64,000 nucleotides of DNA from CAWKGV01 sp963849305 (lineage in GTDB: Bacteria; Pseudomonadota; Alphaproteobacteria; Acetobacterales; Acetobacteraceae). Numbering within the stretch: the first letter of the stretch is position 1; each line of letters starts with the position of its first letter. The notes under the pieces were generated by a model, which did not search any database, was not told the DNA's origin, and was given only the letters and a program-made list of their open reading frames with translations. The position numbers and the translations under genes are program-made. The stretch is from positions 58,961-122,960 of the forward strand of contig CAWKGV010000019.1 of assembly GCA_963849305.1 (NCBI GenBank), in the 5' to 3' direction. Positions 8,560-16,266 of the stretch are shown piece after piece.

Positions 8560-8994
8560 CTATGCCGCTGCTTGCGTCTCGTCCTCCGCGCCCTCGGTGT
8601 CGGGCTTCGGCCCGCTGTCCTGGCCCTTGGCGACGGGGTCGCGGTCGACCAGTTCGATCACCGCCATGCTGGCGGCGTCGCCGTAACGGATCCCCGCCTT
8701 CAGCACTCGGGTGTAGCCGCCGGGCCGCGCGCGGTAGCGCTCGGCCAGGGCGCCGAACAGCTTATCGATGATCCGGTCATCGCGAAGCTGCGCATGTGCC
8801 AGCCGGCGCGCGTGCAGCCCGCCGCGCTTGCCGAGCGTGATCAGCTTCTCCGCCACCGGCCGCAACTCCTTGGCCTTGGGCAAAGTGGTGGTGATCTGCT
8901 CGTGCTTGAGCAGGGCGCAGGCCATATTGCGGAACATGGCCTGCCGATGAGAGGACGTGACGCCGAGCTTCCGGCCGGCAACTCCGTGGCGCAT
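8560..8994 (-). CDS. rplQ: 50S ribosomal protein L17
   Basis: A 144-residue protein. MRHGVAGRKLGVTSSHRQAM and FRNMACALLKHEQITTTLPKA are the L17 N-terminal signature, followed by AKELRPVAEKLITLGKRG. The acidic tail after residue ~120 is a usual alphaproteobacterial extension. It is the last gene of the rpsM-rpsK-rpoA-rplQ transcription unit. Confidence 0.98.
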   Translation of the reverse strand: MRHGVAGRKLGVTSSHRQAMFRNMACALLKHEQITTTLPKAKELRPVAEKLITLGKRGGLHARRLAHAQLRDDRIIDKLFGALAERYRARPGGYTRVLKAGIRYGDAASMAVIELVDRDPVAKGQDSGPKPDTEGAEDETQAAA

Positions 8995-9043
8995 GGTTCG
9001 ATTTCCCTACTGCATCGCTACCCGCGGGCTTTGACCCCGGGCG

Positions 9044-10075
9044 TCAGAACGGCTCTTCCAGCCGCTTGGCCAAATCCTCGATGTTTTCCGGCGGCCAGCC
9101 TGGCACCGTCATGCCAAGCGACAGCCCCATCGAGGATAGCACCTCCTTGATTTCGTTTAGTGACTTGCGCCCAAAATTCGGTGTGCGCAGCATCTCCTGC
9201 TCGGTCTTCTGCACCAGATCGCCGATGTACACGATGTTGTCGTTCTTCAGGCAGTTGGCGCTGCGCACTGACAGCTCCAACTCGTCCACCTTGCGCAGCA
9301 GGTTGCGGTTGAACGGCAGGTCGTCCTGCGGCTCCTCGGCGCGGATCTGCTGGGGTTCGTCGAAGTTGATGAACAACTGCAACTGATCTTGCAGAATGCG
9401 CGCGGCCAGGGCCACGGAATCCTCGGGCGTCACCGCGCCGTTGGTCTCCACCGTCAGCAGCAGCTTGTCATAGTCGGTCACCTGGCCGACGCGGGTGGGC
9501 TCCACCTTGTAGGAAACACGCCGGACCGGGGAGTAGATCGAATCGACCGGTATCAGGCCGATCGGCGCGTCTTCCGGCCGGTTGGCGGAGGCCGGGACAT
9601 AGCCCTTGCCCAGATTGACCGTGAACTCCATGCCGAGCTTCACGCCATCGTCCAGCGTGCAGATCACCAGTTCCTGGTTCATGATGTCGATGTCGTGCCC
9701 GGCCTGGATCTGCCCGGCGCGCACCTCGCCTGGGCCGGAGGCGGTGAGCGTCATGCGCTTCGGTCCCTCACCGTGCATCCGCAGCGCCAACTGCTTGATA
9801 TTGAGCACGATGTCCGTGACATCCTCGCGCACGCCGGGGATCGAGCTGAACTCGTGCAGCACGCCGTCGATCTGCACCGCGGTGACGGCGGCGCCCTGCA
9901 ACGAGGACAGGAGGATGCGGCGAATGGCGTTGCCGAGCGTCATGCCGAATCCACGCTCCAGCGGCTCGGCCACGATGGTCGCGACGCGGGCGGGTTCGGC
10001 GCCGGGCTCGACGTCGAGCTTCTCCGGTTTGATCAGCGATTGCCAGTTCCTCTGGATAACGGCGCTCTGCCTCAT
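9044..10075 (-). CDS. rpoA: DNA-directed RNA polymerase subunit alpha
   Basis: A 343-residue protein, close to the usual 330-340. The N-terminal dimerisation domain has EPLERGFGMTLGNAIRRILL. The linker and C-terminal DNA/activator-binding domain show LSVRSANCLKNDNIVYIGDL and the helix-hairpin RKSLNEIKEVL. Start 10075 (MRQSAVIQ) is chosen for its AAAGGA Shine-Dalgarno about 8 nt upstream. It lies downstream of rpsK and upstream of rplQ, as in most bacteria. Confidence 0.98.
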   Translation of the reverse strand: MRQSAVIQRNWQSLIKPEKLDVEPGAEPARVATIVAEPLERGFGMTLGNAIRRILLSSLQGAAVTAVQIDGVLHEFSSIPGVREDVTDIVLNIKQLALRMHGEGPKRMTLTASGPGEVRAGQIQAGHDIDIMNQELVICTLDDGVKLGMEFTVNLGKGYVPASANRPEDAPIGLIPVDSIYSPVRRVSYKVEPTRVGQVTDYDKLLLTVETNGAVTPEDSVALAARILQDQLQLFINFDEPQQIRAEEPQDDLPFNRNLLRKVDELELSVRSANCLKNDNIVYIGDLVQKTEQEMLRTPNFGRKSLNEIKEVLSSMGLSLGMTVPGWPPENIEDLAKRLEEPF

Positions 10076-10171
10076 GCAATGGTCCTTTCGTGCCGCCGGG
10101 CTCATGCCGGGCCGGCAAGCTGGTCTCCCCCTTCCCGTTCGCCCCGTTCTGCGGTGCGGGGCCGGTGCCGC

Positions 10172-10567
10172 TCAGACGCGCCGGCGCTTGCGCGGGCGGC
10201 AGCCGTTATGGGGGATCGGGGTCATGTCGCGGATCGCAGTGATCGCGAAGCCGACCGCCTGGAGGGCGCGCAACGCGCTCTCCCGCCCCGAGCCAGGGCC
10301 GCTCACCTCGATCTCAAGCGTCTCCATCCCGTGCTCGCGCGCCTTGCGCCCGGCGTCCTCGGCCGCGACTTGCGCGGCATAAGGGGTGGATTTTCGACTG
10401 CCCTTGAAGCCCTGGCTGCCGGACGAGGACCAGGCGATAGCGTTGCCTTGGGCGTCGGTGATCGTGATCACCGTATTGTTAAAGGTAGCGGCCACATGCG
10501 CCACGCCGGCAGTGATGTTCTTGCGCTCCTTGCGGCGCGGGCGCGTGGAAGTGGCGGGTCTCGCCAT
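10172..10567 (-). CDS. rpsK: 30S ribosomal protein S11
   Basis: A 131-residue protein with the S11 core: HVAATFNNTVITITDAQGN, GFKGSRKSTPYAAQVAAE and the C-terminal DMTPIPHNGCRPRKRRRV. It helps form the platform of the small subunit at the mRNA exit. Second gene of the operon, 73 bp after rpsM. Confidence 0.98.
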   Translation of the reverse strand: MARPATSTRPRRKERKNITAGVAHVAATFNNTVITITDAQGNAIAWSSSGSQGFKGSRKSTPYAAQVAAEDAGRKAREHGMETLEIEVSGPGSGRESALRALQAVGFAITAIRDMTPIPHNGCRPRKRRRV

Positions 10568-10640
10568 GTCGTTCGTCCTGTTCCGTCGGTGCGGGGGCGG
10601 CTTTATTGCTGGGCGGTTAGGATCCGAGGCTTCTCCCCGG

Positions 10641-11018
10641 CTATTTTGTCACCTTCTTCTTACCCGCGATCGGCACCGCCTTGCCCTTGCGGGTGCGGGC
10701 ATTCGTGTGGGTGCGTTGGCCACGAACCGGCAAGCCGCGGCGGTGACGCAGGCCGCGATAGCAGCCGAGGTCCATCAACCTCTTGATGTTCATCGCCACT
10801 TCGCGGCGAAGATCGCCTTCGACCCGGAACTCGCGGTCGATCAGCTCCCTGATCCGCAGCACCTCCTCATCGGAGAGCTGGTTGACCCGCCGCTCGTCCG
10901 GGATGGCGAGTCGGGTGCAGATCTGGGCCGCCTTGGTGGGACCGATGCCGTAGATATAGCGGAGTCCGATTGTCACCCGCTTGTTGGTCGGAACATTCAC
11001 ACCGGCAATACGCGCCAC
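10641..11018 (-). CDS. rpsM: 30S ribosomal protein S13
   Basis: A 125-residue protein: MARIAGVNVPTNKRVTIGLR at the start, the helix-hairpin YIYGIGPTKA, and the basic tail RGLPVRGQRTHTNARTRKGK that contacts tRNA in the head of the small subunit. First gene of its transcription unit here; secY and adk, which usually sit just upstream, are absent from this side. Confidence 0.98.
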   Translation of the reverse strand: MARIAGVNVPTNKRVTIGLRYIYGIGPTKAAQICTRLAIPDERRVNQLSDEEVLRIRELIDREFRVEGDLRREVAMNIKRLMDLGCYRGLRHRRGLPVRGQRTHTNARTRKGKAVPIAGKKKVTK

Positions 11019-11144
11019 GCTCTGCCACTCCTGAGGTTCCAGCCAGCCCCGCCGGGTCCGGTGCTGCGCCCCGGCCAGGGCACCAGCGCCGCTTTCAAAG
11101 CAAAATCCGACGGCCCTTGGGCCAGGGTCCGCCGGAAGATCGGA

Positions 11145-11172
11145 GATATACGCCGCATCGGAGGGAAGTCAA
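11145..11172 (-). promoter_or_regulatory. sigma70-type promoter of the rpsM operon
   Basis: On the minus strand TTGACT (-35, 11172-11167) and TATATC (-10, 11150-11145) are separated by 16 bp. Transcription would start near 11138, giving a leader of about 120 nt before rpsM. It is the best promoter match I noticed in the window and explains how these four genes can be expressed without secY/adk. Confidence 0.65.
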
Positions 11173-11326
11173 CGCCGAGCCGTGCCGGAACCCCCGACGG
11201 CGGCGCGTAGAACCTGAATTCCTCGCAATCTCCAGTTGACCCCACCCATTAGCCTTCGGTATTGTTCCGGGAACTGCGGCCGAAACCAAGCCGCCAGCCG
11301 ATAGGGTCATGCCCATGAGGAGCAAG

Positions 11327-12277
11327 ATGCTCACATCGCTGTCTGGCTCGAACTGGTCTACGTTGCGGCGTGCGCTTGCGGTCGGGACCGTCCTGGCCGG
11401 GACTGCGGCCTGGGCAATGCCGGCGAGCGCGACAGCGTTCGCGACCTTCTCCGACCAGACCACCACCGGCTCGGTCAAGTTCACGAACCTGCCGACCACC
11501 ACGACCACAACCACAACCACGGTTAACGGCAAGAACGTCACGGTCACCGTGCCGGCCTACACGGGAAGCACGACTGCGACGGTCGCGAACGACCCGGTCA
11601 ACTTCGACTTCGTCGGCTTCCCAGGCATGGACCGGGCCCTATTGGGTCCGCAAAGCGCCTTGCTCAACTATACCATGACGACGACGAACGGGGCGAACAG
11701 CGCGATCCTCGGGGCCAGCACGTTCGACGCGCAGAACATCAACCAGTCCGTGACCATCTCTTTTACGCGGACGACCCCCTACATCCCGAAGGGCCATCCC
11801 ACCGAGAAGCTCACCAACCTTCTCACAGTGACCCTGAGCGGGTTGCAACCGGGCGGCACCACCGCGGAGATGACCGGTATTGGGGGCTCGCAGAGTGTTT
11901 CGGTCAACTCGGATGCGACCTATGCCAACGTGACGTTCACCTCGGATTTTCTGAATTTCGCGAACACGAGCCAGCACAGCGTTGCCATAGCCTATACGCT
12001 CCAGACCAGCCAATTCCTGGGGATCGGTGCCAAATTCCTCACGGCGTACGATCTGGCCATGGGCGGCAATGCCGGCGGCCCGACCTGCACCACCGCTTTG
12101 GTGAAGGCCAGCAAAAGTTGTAACTATCGAGGGTTCACCGCCGCCGAATCGGGAAATTTCGGCGCTACCCCGCCGCCGCTGGCGTTGTTCACGGTTGCCG
12201 AGCCGGCGAGCATCGGCATTTTCGGACTGGGCGTCATTGGGGCGTTCGTCGCCTCCCGGCGGCGGCGCGCGGCCTGA
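11327..12277 (+). CDS. secreted protein with PEP-CTERM-like sorting signal
   Basis: A 316-residue protein. A signal peptide ends near ASATA. A low-complexity threonine run (TTTTTTTTT) follows at about 57-66 and then a Thr/Ser/Asn-rich beta-type region without a recognised domain. The C-terminus is AEPASIGIFGLGVIGAFVA followed by SRRRR: an EP motif, one membrane helix and an Arg cluster, the layout read by exosortase systems that process and export surface or EPS-associated proteins. The first base of the motif is A rather than P or V-P. The ATG at 11327 has GAGGAG 5-7 nt upstream; ATGs at 11309 and 11315 are also in frame. No exosortase gene is in the window. Confidence 0.75.
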   Translation: MLTSLSGSNWSTLRRALAVGTVLAGTAAWAMPASATAFATFSDQTTTGSVKFTNLPTTTTTTTTTVNGKNVTVTVPAYTGSTTATVANDPVNFDFVGFPGMDRALLGPQSALLNYTMTTTNGANSAILGASTFDAQNINQSVTISFTRTTPYIPKGHPTEKLTNLLTVTLSGLQPGGTTAEMTGIGGSQSVSVNSDATYANVTFTSDFLNFANTSQHSVAIAYTLQTSQFLGIGAKFLTAYDLAMGGNAGGPTCTTALVKASKSCNYRGFTAAESGNFGATPPPLALFTVAEPASIGIFGLGVIGAFVASRRRRAA

Positions 12278-12292
12278 CGGCCGCGCTCGCTC

Positions 12293-12811
12293 TCATCTCG
12301 ACCGGACCAGCAACGCCACGATGGCCGCGACATGCTCGTCGGCCAACTGGCGCAGCTCCGCATCCGTCCGGTCCTGCACCGGATGCGGAATAAACACGTA
12401 AGCCGGGTCGGTGCCGAGCGACTTCGCTTGCGCCGCAGCGGCCTCGATGAACTCGGTGGTCGCCACCCCGACGGTCGGGATGCCGCGACTCTCGAGATCA
12501 GCCATGTCGTGCGTACAGCACGACGTGCAGGAGCCTCAATCGGCCAGCCCCTCGATCGCCACATCGACCTCGGCGCCGATCTTCTGGCGCACCGCGAGGG
12601 GCGCCGGCCGGGTCATGGTCGGCTTGGCGTACCGCTTCACCACGATGCCGCGGCCGCTCACTAGCTCGTCGAGCCGGTCGAGGAACACATCGCCGCGCGG
12701 CTTTGAGATGTCTAGGATGCCCACAGTCAGCCCTTCCAACCGCTCCGGCCGGGGTAGGCGCGGCCTGATCGTGGGGGTTCGCTCCGCGGTGGGGTCGAGC
12801 AGCACGGTCAT
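12293..12811 (-). CDS. UGSC-family protein, candidate selenoprotein with in-frame TGA
   Basis: The frame from ATG 12811 (MTVLLDPTAERTP) reaches a TGA at 12538-12536 and, in the same frame and without another stop, continues to 12293. Read as selenocysteine, codon 92 gives U-G-S-C-T-S-C-C-T-H-D, the motif that names the UGSC family, followed by LESRGIPTVGVATTEF. The total is 172 residues. A hairpin with bacterial SECIS features follows the TGA. Its ATG overlaps the stop of the upstream thioredoxin-domain gene (ATGA). A redox role is inferred from the U/C cluster and neighbour; the reaction is unknown. Split gene callers would wrongly report two short proteins. Confidence 0.85.
12506..12524 (-). 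promoter_or_regulatory. bacterial SECIS hairpin after the UGSC TGA codon
   Basis: A 7-bp perfect stem (GTCGTGC / GCACGAC on the minus strand) closes a 5-nt loop TGTAC. The loop begins 18 nt after the TGA and has G as its second base. These values fall within the bacterial SECIS consensus as I know it (loop 3-14 nt, stem at least 4 bp, a G in the first two loop bases, 16-37 nt from UGA). It would recruit SelB with Sec-tRNA. SelB, SelA and SelC genes are not in the window. Confidence 0.75.
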
Positions 12812-14259
12812 GGTTCTACCTCCTTGGTGACGGGGCTGCTGCCGCGCTCGCCGCTCGCGGCCCAGCCGCCGATGATACCGGAAAACATCCCGGCGCCCCC
12901 GCCCGCGCGGACGATCATCAGCCCGCCCGGCCGGAATTTGTTGACCATACGCCCAGCGAGCAATTCCGGGCCGCCTTCCGCGATGCCCTGCGCGCCGCCG
13001 ACCAACTCTTCGCCGGGGATGTCGCACAACCGGTAGAGTTCGTCATAGAGCCGCCGCTTGGTCCAGCCGGCGGCGCGAAACGTGCGCTCGTGCTCCGGGC
13101 AGACCACCAGCAGCGCATCGCACCCGGGCGCCAGCTTGACGTTCTGCAACGTGTTGAGCGAGGCGGCGAAGCTGCAGGCCAACTGCTCCGGCGCGCGCGA
13201 TTTCTGATCGACGATGCCTTGCAGCCCGTAACCGGCGAACACGGTCACGGCGGAAACGCCGGGCGCGATGCCGCGCTCCACCGACAGCGGCTCCCAGCAC
13301 GAGCCTTCCTCGTCCTCGGCGAAGCAGTAGGTGTATTTGCCGGGATTGCCGAGGGTGGCACGATCCACCTCGCCCGGTCGTCCGCCGCCGACGTTGCGGA
13401 TCACCAGTTGCAGCGCCCGCCCGATCGTCGCGTTGGCGCGGTTACCCTGGCCAAGCGCATTGCCGCGCGCGTTCATCCCGATCCGCTGGCGGATCGGCCC
13501 GTTCACCACCACCACCGGCCCGACATACATCGTGGTCGCCAGCACGCCGTGCATGGCGAACGCTTCGTCCAGAACCGCCTCGACCGCTGCCAGCACCACC
13601 GGCAGATATTCGGGCTTGCAGCCGGCCATCACGGCGTTGATCGCGATTTTCTCCACGGTGGCGGGCGCGAGGTCCGGCGGGCAAAGGCCGATCACCTCTT
13701 GGGGATCGCGCGCGGTGCCTTCCAGCATCCGCAGCACGCGCTCCTGCGTGGGCGGCACCAGCGGCAGGCCGTCGGACCAGCCGCGCTCGAACATCGCCTC
13801 GATCGCGTCCTCGTCCGATCCCAGCTCAATCCGGCGCGAGGCGAGGCCGGTCTCGTTGAAGCGGATCTTCAGGCGCTCGATCACGCCCGGTTCGACGTTC
13901 TTCGCCCCGCAGCCGGGCCGCCAGGCGGGCAAATCGGCGCCGAGTTGGTCGAGCCGGGCGACGCGCTGCCATTCCGCCCGATCCCAGCCGTGGGTGCGGT
14001 CGGCCTCTTGGCCGCTCTCCATGCGGATCAAGGTGGGCACGATCTCGATGCGCAACTGGTGGGAGAGGGCGAGGGCAGTGTCGTCGATCCGCGACGGCAC
14101 GGTTTCAGGGAAGGTGGGGTCGTCTTGCGTGCAGACGGCGAGGGTGGCGCGGCCGGCGAGTTCGCCGAGCACGGGCGCGGTGAGCACGCAGGTGGGGCAG
14201 TCGCGCTTGACGATCGCGATCAGGCCGTCAGCCGGAAGCGTGGTGGAGCTGCCCGTCAT
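12808..14259 (-). CDS. thioredoxin-domain protein of the UGSC operon
   Basis: A 483-residue protein. Residues 1-~125 form a thioredoxin-like fold with the redox pair C21-P-T-C24 and a conserved-looking cis-Pro region (EIVPTLIRME). A second large domain of unknown function (about 130-483) follows. It is rich in Gly and small residues, with several Cys (GLCPPDLAP, AGCKPEYLP, EEGSCWEPL, CDIPGEELVG). No signal peptide is seen, so it is probably cytosolic. It overlaps the UGSC gene by 4 bp and lies 51 bp after the hydrolase gene on the same strand, so the two redox proteins are likely made together. Electron delivery to or from the UGSC protein is an inference. Confidence 0.72.
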   Translation of the reverse strand: MTGSSTTLPADGLIAIVKRDCPTCVLTAPVLGELAGRATLAVCTQDDPTFPETVPSRIDDTALALSHQLRIEIVPTLIRMESGQEADRTHGWDRAEWQRVARLDQLGADLPAWRPGCGAKNVEPGVIERLKIRFNETGLASRRIELGSDEDAIEAMFERGWSDGLPLVPPTQERVLRMLEGTARDPQEVIGLCPPDLAPATVEKIAINAVMAGCKPEYLPVVLAAVEAVLDEAFAMHGVLATTMYVGPVVVVNGPIRQRIGMNARGNALGQGNRANATIGRALQLVIRNVGGGRPGEVDRATLGNPGKYTYCFAEDEEGSCWEPLSVERGIAPGVSAVTVFAGYGLQGIVDQKSRAPEQLACSFAASLNTLQNVKLAPGCDALLVVCPEHERTFRAAGWTKRRLYDELYRLCDIPGEELVGGAQGIAEGGPELLAGRMVNKFRPGGLMIVRAGGGAGMFSGIIGGWAASGERGSSPVTKEVEP

Positions 14260-14310
14260 GACGTGGAACGTACCCTTTGCTGGAAATCAGGTCCAGGCAG
14301 GAGGGCGATG

Positions 14311-15438
14311 CTACTGGCGCAGAAAGCGCAGGAGCAGTTCGCCTACTCTCTCAGGCTGTTCCTGCTGCACCCAATGCCCGGCGCCGTCGATCAGATGGCA
14401 GCCCAACATCCGTGTGCAGGCGCTTTGTTGCATCCGATCGAGGCTGCCCGGAACCTGATACACGCCCCAGTCACTCTTGCCGGCGATGAAGATCGAGGGG
14501 ACGTCGATCGTGCGCCCGGAAAATACTTCGAGGTCGGTGTTGCACGCGCGATCCAGCCGGCACCGGTACCATTGTAGCCCACCCTGGAAGCCGGTCCGGC
14601 GGTACTCGGCGCTATAGACGCCGAGTTCGCGCTCGGTCAGCCAACGGCAGGCGGCGACCTCTTCGGCCGACGGCATTTCGGGCGCCACGGTCTCCGCCAT
14701 GTTCTTGTCGCGGTCCATGACATAGTAGGTCGGCATCTTGACCACTTCCTCCGCGCTCCATGATTGCAGCGGGAACGGCCGGTTTTGGCGCCAGTCGGCG
14801 CTCTTGTGGTGATAGTAGGCGCGCAGGAACGCGTGGACTCCTCGCGGGCAGTGCCACATGTCGGCATTGGCCTCGCGGGTCGAGTAGTATCGTTGGTAGT
14901 GCTTGCGGGGCCGGTCCAGCTTCGCGAGCGCGAGGTCGATATCGGCGGCGGGGTCTTGGTTGGTTGTTCCAGTGGGGAGCGTGGGCGGGCCGGCGAACGG
15001 CGCGCTCATCAGGGCCACGGAGCGGAACACGTCGGGCCGGATCAGGGCGCAATAAGCCGCGACCGGCGAGCCGAAATCATGCCCCACGACCCCCGCGATC
15101 GAGCGGCGGCCGAGCGCGAACACCAGCGCGAGGACATCCTTGGTCACGTTTAGCAGCCGGAATGAGCTGAGGTCGCCGTCGTAGTCGGGATCCCATCCGG
15201 TGGTGCGCCCGTAGCCGCGCTGGTCGGGCGCGACGACGTGGTAGCCGGCCGCGGCCAGCGGGAGCATGACGCGGCGCCAGGAATAGGCGATTTCGGGAAA
15301 CCCGTGCAGCAGCACGACGCAAGGCCGGCCCTCGGCCTCAAAGCCGGTTTCCAGGATATGGAGGTTCAGGCCGTTGACGTTCGGGACGAAGCGGGAGCGA
15401 ATGCCCGAAGGGAGATCGGCGCTTTCGAAAGGCGTCAT
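14311..15438 (-). CDS. alpha/beta hydrolase, epoxide-hydrolase-like
   Basis: A 375-residue alpha/beta-hydrolase. The oxyanion motif HGFPE is followed by the nucleophile elbow GHDFGSP, where the Asp nucleophile is typical of epoxide hydrolases and haloalkane dehalogenases rather than esterases. The cap region is large and Tyr-rich (residues ~170-260), and the catalytic His lies near the end in GAGHWVQQEQPERV. The start at 15438 has AGAGGA 8 nt upstream; the ATG at 15456 has none. It is the first gene of a likely operon with the thioredoxin-domain and UGSC genes, which hints at a reactive electrophile as the common substrate. Confidence 0.82.
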   Translation of the reverse strand: MTPFESADLPSGIRSRFVPNVNGLNLHILETGFEAEGRPCVVLLHGFPEIAYSWRRVMLPLAAAGYHVVAPDQRGYGRTTGWDPDYDGDLSSFRLLNVTKDVLALVFALGRRSIAGVVGHDFGSPVAAYCALIRPDVFRSVALMSAPFAGPPTLPTGTTNQDPAADIDLALAKLDRPRKHYQRYYSTREANADMWHCPRGVHAFLRAYYHHKSADWRQNRPFPLQSWSAEEVVKMPTYYVMDRDKNMAETVAPEMPSAEEVAACRWLTERELGVYSAEYRRTGFQGGLQWYRCRLDRACNTDLEVFSGRTIDVPSIFIAGKSDWGVYQVPGSLDRMQQSACTRMLGCHLIDGAGHWVQQEQPERVGELLLRFLRQ

Positions 15439-16015
15439 TTCAGTTATCCTCTTCACGAACCCGTTCGAATGAATCCGGTTCTTCCCAATCTACGGCCTCG
15501 CTCGTTTGCGCAGACAACAATCTTTGTGGGCATTACGCGCATGAACGAGGTCAACGTAAGCTGTTCGCAAGGCGCCGCACGTGCGATGCCCTGCATTAAG
15601 TTACGACCAGCGCGACATTCGAGGCGGTGCACGTCGCCTGCAACGTTGGTGTCCCAACTTGAGATTGTTGTATAGTTCAGAATGGTGCCATCTCGCACAA
15701 GCAGCAACGTCTCCTATCATTGTTGACAACATCCCCAGGAGATCCAGGACCGGATCGGCCCCCCCCCGTGCCGACCGTGTGGAACATCTGCGCAGGACTA
15801 TCAGACCGTGCCGTCCCACTGTCGCAGCACCTCCGTCAGAAATTCCAGTAAGGCGGTGAGCAGGCGCACCATCTGCTGAGGTGAGTAGCGCATCATTGGC
15901 TCCCATATTTGGCCGACGGAGACCTAATACTCAGCCTTACATGATGCACGAGACTTAACTTGAGGGTTTTGTCCCGGCGATCGCAGGAACCCCGAACGGC
16001 AAAGACCGCAGCCGT
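15439..16015. other. gene-poor region with one small ORF
   Basis: Codon use here is unlike the neighbours and no family-like protein is found in any frame, apart from the small ORF at 15801-15896. A C8 tract sits at about 15759. The segment borders the insertion-sequence remnants to the right and is probably accessory DNA. Confidence 0.5.
15801..15896 (-). CDS. candidate 31-residue amphipathic small protein
   Basis: Reads MMRYSPQQMVRLLTALLEFL and ends TEVLRQWDGTV. GGGAG lies 3-6 nt in front of the tandem ATGs. The sequence would form a single amphipathic helix with Leu at regular spacing. Too short for similarity to be judged; it may also be the relic of a longer gene. Confidence 0.35.
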   Translation of the reverse strand: MMRYSPQQMVRLLTALLEFLTEVLRQWDGTV

Positions 16016-16266
16016 TCAGGGGCAACCCGATTCTACAATGAACCGGGCAATTTCCTGCCGCATCATCAGCGAAGGGGGACTTTGGGCCACACGGTTCACA
16101 AACCGCCTGGCGCGCTTCAGCCGGGCTTCCGAGGAGGCGCCTCTGGGAAGTTTGGTGCGATCATGCGCGCGATTTCATTTTGTCTTCTGCCTTGGTGCAG
16201 TAAGGCCTGAACCCGTGCTTGGAGCGAAGCCGATATTTCATACGGGTTCGCTCCTTCTTCTACTAA
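16016..16266 (-). pseudogene. 3' half of a gene split by the IS5-family element
   Basis: Joined at the CTAA duplication to 17446-17526, this half continues one open frame: 27 residues, then LVEEGANPYEISASLQARVQ and a helix-turn-helix-like LLHQGRRQNEIARMIAP, stopping at 16117. A second frame from about 16150 to 16016 (ARLKRARRFVNRVAQSPPS ...) looks like the natural continuation after a one-base shift. The pattern of short basic helices resembles the N-terminal part of IS4-type transposases, but this is only an impression. Confidence 0.5.

Noticed and set aside
12293..12538. Two separate short genes (12293-12505 and 12536-12811) instead of one
   Set aside because: The second is in frame with the first, the join codes for the UGSC motif, and a SECIS-like hairpin follows the TGA.
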